A DNA stretch of 34,119 bases from a virus. This document shows positions 19,002 to 30,100 of this stretch, piece by piece; position 1 is the first letter of the stretch, and the number at the start of each line of letters is the position of its first letter. The position numbers and the translations under genes are program-made. Below the pieces are notes generated by a model that saw nothing but the letters and a program-made list of their open reading frames with translations, was not told the origin of the DNA and did no database searches. The stretch covers positions 1 through 34,119 of IMG/VR virus record IMGVR_UViG_3300030406_001266. The stretch is one strand, 5' to 3'.

Positions 19002-19736
19002 ATGAGTTGGGCAGTAGTTGTGGCCGCTGGTATTACGGCTACGGTAGAGATAACTAAAAGCGTTCAAGCAAATAATAGGGCCAAAGAGCAGGCTCAGTTA
19101 GCAAAAGAAGCTCAAGAAGAGCTAGATAAAGCTAAAGATCAGTTTGAAGCTTTAGACACTAGTAATCCGTACCTAAACATGGAAAACGTGTATGAAGATT
19201 TAACCGTAAATAAGCAAGCCGCAGAGTTTGAAAGATCTCAGATGCTACAGTCTCAAGCGAATACTATGAATCAAATGAGGGCTGCTGCTGGATCGTCTGG
19301 CATAGCCGCGTTAGCACAAACGCTAGCTAATACAGGTGCTATAGCAGCGCAAAAAACAAGTGCGTCTATAGCTGCCCAAGAGCAACAAAACATGCTTAAA
19401 GAGCGTGCCGAAGAATCTAGACTGCAAGGGCTTGAGCGTGAAGGAGAAATTATTAGTAGACAAGCTGAAATGGGTATTATACAGTCTATGATGGGTATGT
19501 CGGCTGATGAAATTAACGTTGCTAGACAAGCTGAAATGCTAGCAATACAACAGGCTCAACAAGCTCAAGCTCAAGCTATACAGTCTGGCGGTCAAGCCGT
19601 AGCAGGTACATTGAGAGCGGAAGACGTAATAGATCAGCAGCAGTATGACGCTGCTATGCAGCAGTTAGGCGGCACTGGCTCTGCGTCTCAGTACGAGTTG
19701 TTTAATCAGTGGTTAGCAAGCACAGGAAATTTATAA
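19002..19736 (+). CDS. Internal virion (ejection) protein, T7 gp14-like
   Basis: This 244-aa protein has a short hydrophobic N-terminus (MSWAVVVAAGITATVEITKS) and then an Ala/Gln-rich, almost wholly helical sequence. The segment NPYLNMENVYEDLTVNKQAA (residues 55-74) followed by RAAAGSSGIAALAQTLANTG resembles a pattern I know from gp14-like ejection proteins of podoviruses, which leave the capsid with the DNA and build a channel across the host envelope. The small size and first place in a run of three progressively larger genes (244, 452, 3420 aa) match the T7 order gp14, gp15, gp16. The C-terminal third is mostly Gln and Ala. The next gene starts 3 bases after the stop. Confidence 0.75.
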   Translation: MSWAVVVAAGITATVEITKSVQANNRAKEQAQLAKEAQEELDKAKDQFEALDTSNPYLNMENVYEDLTVNKQAAEFERSQMLQSQANTMNQMRAAAGSSGIAALAQTLANTGAIAAQKTSASIAAQEQQNMLKERAEESRLQGLEREGEIISRQAEMGIIQSMMGMSADEINVARQAEMLAIQQAQQAQAQAIQSGGQAVAGTLRAEDVIDQQQYDAAMQQLGGTGSASQYELFNQWLASTGNL

Positions 19737-19739
19737 GAC

Positions 19740-21098
19740 ATGTCTAATCACACAACAACACGATCAGCAAGAACTTTAAACTACTCTTTAGACTCTAGCC
19801 TTTTAAATAGAATCAAGGAAGCTAACTTAATGACTGCTAAGGTAGGTTCCATGAAAGCGCCTGGTGAAGGGTTTGGTAAAAACATATCACCTGATATTTT
19901 AAATGCTACTAAACTAGTCGCTGCTGGAACTATAGACTTTAAAAAAGCTTTAGAAGAAGGTAAAGAAGCAACGCGTCTTCTTGAAGAAAAGTTTAAAAAT
20001 GCAGAGCTTACTGAAGGGTGGAATACAGTAGAACTAAAAGATCAAGTTACTAAAGCAGAAACCGAGCGCCAAACTCGCTATAATGAAGCTGTAAGAAATG
20101 GTGATAAAGCCTTACAGGAAAAAATACTTGAAGAGCAGCAGGTGGCTGTTGCAGCATTTGCTAAGCACGATGCTTTGGGTAAAACTGTTTTAGACACTAA
20201 GAAAAACGTAGGCTTTATTGATAATGAAAACGCTTTTTCGACAGCTGATAAATATTTTTTAGGTGAATATGCTGATCCTAGAAACTTAATGATTATAGAT
20301 ACTAATGTAGACGGTGAAAAAGACGGTATTACTCGCATGGGCGTTAAGTATCAAACAACTAACCCTGATGAACCAGGTTATATAGATCCAGCTGAGGCTG
20401 AAAAGTTACTAAAAGATCCTAATAGTGGTTATAGAAAAATGCCTAAGATGGGTCCATTCGACGAAGGTGAAAGTGAATTTACAATAGTAAGAGCATTAAC
20501 CACATCTGATGTAACTGACATGCTTGGTAATGCTACACTACCCACTGTAGAAGCTAACGAAATAGAAAAGCAGATACAAAGATTAGAAAAAGAAAAGGCT
20601 AAGTATGGCAAAGACGCCGCTGATGGCGGTGCTGAAGGTACATACAACTTCAATAATGAAACGATAAGTAGTTCTTTTGGTTCTATGATAAACGAAGGTA
20701 ATAGCAAGAAGATGATGTATGGTGATTTAAGTATGGGCACTACTTTTGCGCAAGACTTTTTATTACACCCTGATTTTAACGCAATGGCTATAAACGCAGA
20801 CGGGTTTAAAAATATATCTATTACAGTACCTGAAGGTACACTTGGTGATACAGGCGATGGTATACTTACAGTAGAAGAAATGCAAGCTGTTGATCCGGAT
20901 AGTGATGTAAGAAAGCTGATATTAAAAGAATTAGAAAAGCCTGAAAATATTGAAACATTAAAAGCTTACTGGGGTGAGTGGGCTATGCTAAAAGCAAAAC
21001 GAAGAGTTGATCCAGTTAAGTTTGGTGGAGTAGCGAACGTGCAAACCAATGTCAGTGTAAATCTTGATGGCACTAACAAAGGAAACAATAGACAATAA
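19740..21098 (+). CDS. Probable internal virion (ejection) protein, gp15-like position
   Basis: This 452-aa, charged and mostly helical protein has coiled-coil-like parts (LKDQVTKAETERQTRYNEAV, and VEANEIEKQIQRLEKEKAKY near residue 270). No transmembrane segment or enzyme motif is evident. Near residue 369 the run GDTGDGILTVEEM resembles a calcium-binding EF-hand loop, but the first coordinating position is Gly rather than Asp, so calcium binding is doubtful. It sits between a gp14-like protein and the giant ejection protein, with gaps of 3 and 9 bases, so it probably belongs to the same ejected complex. The assignment rests mostly on gene order. Confidence 0.62.
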   Translation: MSNHTTTRSARTLNYSLDSSLLNRIKEANLMTAKVGSMKAPGEGFGKNISPDILNATKLVAAGTIDFKKALEEGKEATRLLEEKFKNAELTEGWNTVELKDQVTKAETERQTRYNEAVRNGDKALQEKILEEQQVAVAAFAKHDALGKTVLDTKKNVGFIDNENAFSTADKYFLGEYADPRNLMIIDTNVDGEKDGITRMGVKYQTTNPDEPGYIDPAEAEKLLKDPNSGYRKMPKMGPFDEGESEFTIVRALTTSDVTDMLGNATLPTVEANEIEKQIQRLEKEKAKYGKDAADGGAEGTYNFNNETISSSFGSMINEGNSKKMMYGDLSMGTTFAQDFLLHPDFNAMAINADGFKNISITVPEGTLGDTGDGILTVEEMQAVDPDSDVRKLILKELEKPENIETLKAYWGEWAMLKAKRRVDPVKFGGVANVQTNVSVNLDGTNKGNNRQ

Positions 21099-21107
21099 TA
21101 AAATAAT

Positions 21108-24100
21108 ATGTCATTAGAAAATTTAGGTACAGATGTAAAGCAGCTGTTAGTAGATTTTACAACTACAGCTAAAGCAGATAACTTTGATTTAAATATTACG
21201 CTTACAAAGTTTCCAGAGTTACAGCACGTTGATAAACAGCTTTTAGTTGATTTTATCACAACAGCTCAAGCTGACAATTTTGATTTAAACGTTACTCTTC
21301 CGAAGTTCCCAGAAATTGTAGGACAAGATGTTAGCAATGTGGGAAAGCGACAAGACCCAACAGTGTATTACGGGACACCAGTTGTTGGGTTAGACAAGTC
21401 AGAATCGCCTACGGTGTCCAAAGAGGAAGATGTTTCTTCAGATCCTATAAAGAAAGCGCTTGACGAAGAAGCTAAAGAAAAAGACGCTGTTAAAAAACAG
21501 GCGGAAAGAGAGGTAGCTAATATGTCTCCCGAGAAGCAAGAGGAGCTTTTTGGTGCTAATTGGTATATGATGCAAGAAGCTTTTAAGGTTTCTACAGTTG
21601 CAGATTTAATTAAATCAGGTGAGTACAAAAGTGAGTTACCACCTGAAACAACCGCTAGTATAGATGACGTACCAGAAAGAGGGGATGAAGGTGAGCTTGG
21701 ATTAAACTACGACTCACCTGTAATTGATCTAACTGATTTTTCCACAGTTATAAATAAAAGCGCTGCAGACGTTAGACTAGCGTTTGATAAAAGTGGTGAC
21801 TACCCTGGTCTTAGAATTATAGAAACTGGAGGTATAGGTGAAGCAGTAAGATTTATATTGCCTGACGGTACTGAGATACCTATAGATTTATACCCTACCA
21901 AGGATACTGGTAGAGGTGTTAGAGAATGGTTGTACGAAGGCACTCAATTAGGTGAAGCACAAGCCGCAAGTAGACAGCGTGTGTTAGATGAGCAGATGAA
22001 CAAGCTCAAGCAAGTAAAAGAGTGGTACGACAAAAATGATTCAAGAGAAGACATTGGACTGTTTAGAATATTAGGTAAGCGAGACGATGCATTTCATTTT
22101 TCTTTTGAAAATACTGAGTACGATGATTTAGACTCTATCAACAGGGAGCTAGAAGTTATAGGTTACGAAGTAAAAGCTCCTATTCCAGGTAGATATTTAA
22201 TATATAATAAAGAAGGAGAAGTTGTCTACAAAGGTGATGGTGCTCAAGGAGTTCAAAACTTTTTTTGGGAAAATTTAACTGAAGGGCAAATTAGCGCTCT
22301 AAAAGATAGCACAACCGAAGCTACTATTAATGCAACTAACGTATATAGAGCAAATAGAAACGAGCTATATGACAGCGTAATATCTCAAGATCCAGAAGAG
22401 CTTCTTAACTGGGGTTTAAATAATATCGTAGGACAAAAGGCTTGGCAAGGAACTGTAGTTAAAGAAGGTTCTATTTCAGCATCAAGCTTAATTCGTAATG
22501 CCGCTGAGAAAGCTGGAGTATCTGATGCCACTATAGATTTATTGCTTGGTGAAGAGTGGATGGGAAATGGAGCACGTGTAGGCACTAAAGATGGAGATGA
22601 AGCGGTTAGATTTAATCTTAGAACTTTACTTGACGATAAAGATCGCTACGGTAGAGACAAAGGTACTGGTTTAAGTATTCCTCTTGCGTTAAAAAATAAA
22701 ATACCTGAAGACGAGTTTAATATACTTCAGAACCTGTTTAACGCAGATGAAAATGGCTATACAGGTATAGTAACAGAAGATATAATTAAAGAAGAGGCTT
22801 TTCGTCAAGCCGACGAGAAGACTGCTACGTATATGTCAACACTATCGTCGCTAGATGACGCTAATGGCCCTCAATTTATACCGCTATATGATGGTAACGG
22901 TAACCCTGTACTAGACGAAAACGGTGTTCAGAAAAAACAAGAGTTTAGGCCTGAGGCTCTTTCGGCTACTATAGATGAATTACGAAGAGGATCTAATTAT
23001 CTTGATGATATAGCTAGTCAAAATGATAACTACTTAAACATGACAGGTAGTTATAAAGAACTTTTTGATGCTTATGGCTTGAAAGGAACGCAAATACAAG
23101 CTGAGTCTAAAAAAGAATTAGACGAGGTTTTGAAACAAGTTGCTGAAGCTGGATTAGGATACGAAGTAAAAGACGGTATAGTTACTGTTAGTGGACTCGA
23201 CGAAGATAAAGTTAACAAATATCAAAGATTAGTTAATGATCAAATATACAAGTCAAGAGAAGCAGCTTTACAGTGGACAGAAGGATACGACGCTTTAATG
23301 GGCGAGTACAAAACTTTTGCTAGCGACGCTCTTGATCTTGGCGTTATAACAGATAGAGAATACAACTTCGCGGATAACTTACGCGCTGATTTTTGGGGAG
23401 GTTTTAATGATATAGGTCTTAATATATCTTCTTTCTTTGGTAGCGAACAAGCTATGCGTATGAAAGAAAGCAGGCAAAGAGGCGGTGAAGCTAGAGAGCA
23501 GTTAGGTTCATATGACGAAATGATTGACGCTGGTCTTGGTTGGAGGTTTGCTGGTAGAACTATAGCTCAACAAGGAGCTAACGTGGCTGTTGCTATTGGT
23601 ACAAATATTATTTTGCCTGGAGCAGGTAGCTGGCTTGTACCTACTATGTTTGGTTTGAGTGCAGGTGGTGAAAAAAGATTTCAACTTGAGCAACAAATAG
23701 ACGCCGGAGAGTTTGCGCAGCTAGAATTATCAAGTTTAGAAAATGCTTATAAAAATGGTTTAGTAGGAAAAGCTGAGTACTTAGAAAGAAAGTCTAATCT
23801 TCACGAGACTATAGCACTAGGAGATATTGATAGAGGCACGCTGTATGCAGCTGTTGGTACCGCTGCTATCATTGAAGGTGGTATATCATACGCTATAGGT
23901 ACGAACCCTAACGCCAGAAGCGCTATTGACGCGCTTAAAGGAAGTGTAGATGATATAGCTTCAGCTATAACTACAACATCTGGTAGTAGGTTTCTTCAAA
24001 TGACTGGTAAAACTTTGAAAGAGATCGGTGGAGAGGTACTTGAAGAAGAGTTAATATACGTTGGTAATAACTTAGCAGATGGTTATTTACTAGGCGCTGA

Positions 24101-27100
24101 TGTAAAGTGGGATCAGTTTGACGATATAGCAGTTACTTCATTGCTTACAAGTGGGCCAATGAACGGCCCAGCTAACGCTATTAACTTTATAAAAACCAAC
24201 TATGTCACACGCGAAGCTAGGCAAAGTTATTTTGAAGGTAAAGCTGAGTTAGAAACGTTAAAAAAAGCGCTTACTAATGTAGACCCTAATGATACTCAAA
24301 CTATAAACTTATACCACGAAAAGATCCGTGATGTTGTTAGAACTAAGATAGCTTATGCAGACAACAACATGGAGGCTAGCGCTATAATAAATGGTACTAG
24401 AGGTTTAGAGCAATTAGTTAGAGCCGGATCTATTGAAAGTAATATAAATAGAGAGGCTGGTATTAAACCAGAAGATAGCCCTCAAAAAAAGAAAGAGAAA
24501 CTAGATTTATATAGAAAAAAATTAAGCTCTGAAAAACAACAAGAACTAGATACTAAGCTAAGCTTAATACAAGAGACGCGAGATAACATTACAGCCTCAA
24601 CTGACGTGAAGTTTCAAAAAGAAGCTCTTGGTGAGAACGGGCTTATAAAAGAACATCTTGGCGACAGAGGCCTTCGTATTGCTGATAGATTAGCTAGAAC
24701 TAACCCTGAGTTTAATTCTATGTCTAATAAAGACAAGTTCATAGCGGTTCACGACGCGTCTAAAAAACAATTTCAACAGTCTGTTGTTAATGAAATGAAA
24801 AACGACAGTGATGTTAAAAAGTTTGTTGAAGAAAAAGTATATGGTAAAGGTGGTTTTGAAGGCTCTGGAAGAACTAATAGAAAAAGAAAATTAGAAAACT
24901 CTTATTACGAGGCCTTAGGCTCTATGCTTACTGCAAAAAGAACAAAAGCAAGAGTAACATACGACAGTCAGTATCTTAATGCTAAAGATATACTTAGTCA
25001 AAAAGAACTTAGTGAAGTTCAGATTATTGAAAAAGCAAATATAAAAGAAATACAACAATACCATATTGACAACTGGGAAGATATGGGTTATACTTCTATT
25101 GAGCAAGCAGAAAAAGAAGTAAGAGACTTTGTTGACAAAGACGGTAATCCCGTAGTAGATGACTTTGGTAGCATTACTATAGGTAAAAACGGTAAGCCTA
25201 CATACTTAACTCTTAATGCTGAAAAAGTAAAAGAAAAATTAAGTCAAGGTAAGATTCTACAAGGAACAGTTTTTTCACACGAAATAAGTCACGTGATTAC
25301 TGACATGGCTATGAATGAAGCTGAGATTGTAGAATTAGCTGAAAACCTACATGATTCAATGCAAAGAACGCCTCAACTTCGACGCATCAATGCACTAGCA
25401 ATAGGCCAAATGACTAATCCTACTATCGTGGAAGATGCTAGATTAAAGGTTAAAGATCCGTCTAAACCGTACAACGCGGAGACTAATCCAATACTACCTA
25501 TGAAACAGCAGACACCACTAGCTGCTGAAGAGTACGTTCATAGAGTACAAGACTTATTGCAAGACCCTGATAATGAAGTAGCGCTAGAACAAGCTAGAAA
25601 ATCAGGTCAAGGTTTAGGTAACTTGTTTAGAAGCCTGTATGGAGGTGACTTTACTTTTAATGCAGCTGGATCTGGTTTAAACTATGTTGTAGGTTATATT
25701 GACGCCTTTAATAAGGGAGAAATATCTAGACAGGCTAAAAGAAAAATATCTAACAACATTAAATCTGACGAAGAATATTCAGAAGATATAAAGTCTGGTA
25801 AGAAAAGCTCTCAAGATGTATCAAGAGAAAAAGCAGAGGCTAGCAATAGAGTTCAAGAGTTATGGGAAAAAGGCGATGTAGCTAGCATTATTGACGAGTT
25901 TGACGGCATAAATACAGATGATGCAGCTATAGCTAAACGTAAAGGTCAAAACGTAGAAAGAAAAAAATCTTTACTAGAATCAATATTAAAGCCATACTCT
26001 AGAGTTGCAGGCTTTAATATGGAAGATGGTAAGATGGCGCTAATGACGCATCCTAGAGGGTTCTTAGGTCTTGTGCAAGAATACAATATAGAAAAAGGTG
26101 TACCACTTGCAGCGTGGTTAAACAAGTATTTACCAGAAAGAGTTAAAGAAATAGTAGGAACTATAGGCGCAGACGGTCAGTTTACTGTAGATATAGACTC
26201 GCCAGCAGTTGTAGCTGTAGCTGATGACAATGACGGCGTTTCACATGAGATGGAACGTAAGGGTAAAGGTGTAAAGCTTTGGACGAGGTTTGGAAGCAAA
26301 GGTAACAGCATACATAATAGTATAATGGCTGATGTCATTAGCGGTGATATCAAGGTTGATGGTAAAAACTACAAAACATTAGGTGGCAAAAGATTCTACG
26401 AGGTTATGGATATGATGGGTATAAACCCTGTTAATAAAGCTGGTAAGCCTAAGACCGGTAACCTAGATCAGACTGATGTGTCAAACGCTCAGCGTTGGAT
26501 ACAGCAACATATTAGCGAGATACGTAACGCTATAATACCTCAACACTCTACAACTAAGATGGTTAAGAACCCTAATACAGGGAAGCTCGAACCAAGACCA
26601 GATAAAGCTATAGGCATACCTCAAGTATTACTTAACTCAGAGCTATTTACTAAGCATACTAGAAAAGATAATCTCACTGGTTATTCTTTTAATGACGGCT
26701 TAACAGACGCTGAGATATTGTCTATGTTTGGTGTAACTAAAAGAGGCGAGCCGAATATTAAGCTTAAAGATGACAGAAACATTGGCCAAAGAATAAAAGC
26801 CTTAGTAAAGCTAACTGACATGGCTATGACTAACCAAGGTGCTAGAGTAGCTATGGAAAACAGAGGTGATCACATCTCAGAAATACTACACTTAGCAGAT
26901 GGTAGATCGTTAAACCTGTATTCTCAAGACGTTGATCCTACTGGTAAGGGTATTATTGACATGTTAGTTGGAGATACTATAGAAGGTTTCCAAGATGAGG
27001 CCAAGCTAGTTGCCGATATAGCTCTTGATGTTGGTTATAACACACCAAAGTTTCATCAAAGAGTTGCAGAAGAAGGTATATCAATATCTGTGCTCCAATA

Positions 27101-30100
27101 TTTAGAGTCTATTAACTTTGAAAAATATTTTGCTAAAGGTGATCAAGGTTTAAAAGATCCTTTACGTAGTGCTATAGGTACTGGTAAATTCAAGCCTGGC
27201 GCAGAGGCTTTGCTTGGCAAGTTTTTTGAAAATAAAATTGACGCTGATGACGTGACTGCTAACAAGCAGCTTGCAGCGGGCGCTAAAAGCTTAATTAAAA
27301 GTTTACCCGCGCCTTTAGTAAAAGCGTTAGGCTCACAATTCTTTGGCTTATTAGGTAGCAACAGAGGTTTAAATAAAAACAAAAACCAAGACGTATACGA
27401 CGCTTACGAAGCTAAAACAAAAGGAGTAGTAGCTCAACCTGGAATAGTGCTGTTAAATGCTAATACAGGTTTAATGCTAAAAATACAAAGAATATTAGTA
27501 GATCCTAATTTAAACGCTAAGCAAAAAGAAGCTAGAGTTAAACAGCTTTACGGAAAAGATATTGATGCTGCTAATGAAAACAATGCTGTGGCTTTGAAGC
27601 AAGTGTTAGAAGCTATGTCTAAAACCACTGATACCAATGCTAGACTTGGTATTATGCGTATGTTTGAAATAGGTTCGAACAACACTCTTGGCATTAGAGG
27701 TTTAACAACTCTTGACGCTATACAGTACACAGACGTTTCTCAGGCTAGATATATAGGCACGCATAAGAAGACAGGTAAAGTAGTTCATTTTGCTAGTAAT
27801 CCTGATGCTAAGCAAAAAAATATTTATGATATAGATCTTAATACTAAGCACCCTAATTATGCTGCGGCTGAGTCCTATGCAGACAGAAAATCTATAGCTG
27901 CTAGCCTTACTGAAAAAGGTAATCGTAAGAAAAACTATACAGACGAGAAAATACAAAAGCATAAGCAGAAAATACTAGAAGACGCTTTAAAGTTTAAAGG
28001 AGAGCACGTTACACCTAGCGCTAATACTCAACGCCTCATGGTTGAAGCGCTGCTTCAAGCTTGGTACGACGGTGGTTTTGACATGGCTACAGCTAGTGAA
28101 GAGCTAACCGCAAACTTTGCTCAAACATTAGGCGCTAAAGTTTTTAGTGATCTTCAAGACGATGCTTTAGGTACTACTAGCACGGCGGATCAACTGCGTA
28201 TGCTAGCTATACAAAATGACGTTAATATAGACGAGTTTGTAGATACTAGAGAAGGTCAAGCTTTTTCTAGTTACGTTAGAAGCTTTATAACTAACAAAGA
28301 AACTTTAAGGCAGGTACAAGAAAATATATCTAAAGATAAATCTGCTAAGTTCCCTGAGTTAAAAGAAAGATTAAGCTCTATACTAGATGATAGCGTATCA
28401 GATATTGAGTTGCAAAAAACTGCAACAGATATTCGTAAAGCAAACAACAAACGCTCTCAAGATACTTCTCCAAAAGGCATGACTGCTTGGGACTTTGATG
28501 ATACTCTAGCTACTACAAAGTCTAATGTTATATTTACTAAAGATGGTGAAACTAAAATAGTAAGCGCTGAAGATTTTGCTACACAAGGTGCTGACTTAGT
28601 AGCTGAAGGTTGGACACCAGATTTCTCTGAGTTTAACAAAGTAACTGGTGGTGAGCCAGGTCCTATGTTTGACAAAGCTATGGAGCGTGCTAGAAAATAT
28701 GGTACAGAAGATACATATATACTTACAGCTAGAGCACCTGAAGCTGCGCCAGCTATTAAAGAGTTTTTAGATGCGCTAGGTTTAAACATACCACTTGAAA
28801 ATATTACAGGTTTAGGCAACTCAACTGGTGAAGCAAAAGCTAGATGGTTATTAGATAAGCACGCTCAAGGATACAACGACATTGCATTTGCTGATGACGC
28901 TATGCAAAACGTTGAAGCTGTTAGAAAAGTCTTTGACGAAAATGATATAAAGGGTAAAGTTGAACAAGCTAAAAAGAAGTTTAGTCAAGACGTTGAAGCT
29001 ACGTTTGTAGATCAAATGCTATCAGAAGGTCAATCTGAAATTGACATGCAGTTCCAAGAGGTTCTTGAAGAAACAAAAGGTATAGACAGACGTAAAACTT
29101 TCTCCGCAGTTAAGGCTAGACAGCGTGGTAAAAACAAAGGTAAATTTAAGTTTTTCTTACCACCTTCGGCAGAAGACTTCAAGGGTCTTATGTACTCGTT
29201 TATGGGCAAAGGTGAGATAGGTGAAAAGCATCACGCTTGGTTTAAAAAGAATTTATTTGATCCTTATTCAAAAGGTATGATGAGAATAAACTCTTTAAAT
29301 CAAGAAATATCTAACAATATAAGATCACTTAAAAAATCTATACCTGGTATAAAAAATAAACTACGTGATAAAGTTGGTGACACAAACTTTACAAACGAGC
29401 AAGCTATAAGAGTTTTTAACTGGAATAGGAACGGAGTTGAAGTACCTGGTTTGTCACGAGCTGATTTAAACACGCTTGTAAAAGCTGTTAACAACGATGC
29501 TGATTTAAAGATATTTGCTGACAACGCCTCAGACATAGCTAATAAAATAGGTGTTGATCAAAACCCAGGCGTAGCTTGGTTAGCTGGATCTGTTTCTTCT
29601 GACATGAATGATATGTTACAGGACTCTAGAGCGGCGCTGCTGCAAGAGTTTAATAGTAATGCTGACGCTGTTTTTAGCGACAAGAACTTAAATAAAATTG
29701 AAGCTATATACGGTAGTAATTTTAGAGAAGCTCTTGAAGACGTCTTGTATCGTATGAAAACTGGTAGCACTAGGCCGCAAGGACAAAGTAGAATCATGAA
29801 TAACTTCATGAACTGGATTAATGGTTCTATTGGTACGACTATGTTTTTTAACGCTAGATCTGCAATGTTGCAGATGGTATCTAACGTTAACTTTATAAAC
29901 TGGCATGACAATAATCCACTTAAAGCGGCTAAAGCCTTTGCGAATCAAAAGCAATATTGGTCTGACGTTGCAATGATATTTAACTCGGATTATCTTAAAC
30001 AACGTCGTGGTGGGTTAGGTACTGACTTAAACGCAGCTGAGTTACTAAAAGACTTACAGCAAGGTGATAAGCCTATGAAGACTGCTATAGCACACTTGTT

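Noticed and set aside
20841-20885. EF-hand calcium loop in the second ejection protein
   Set aside because: The loop lacks the first Asp in the canonical register (Gly369) and the third position is Thr, so calcium binding is not supported by sequence alone.
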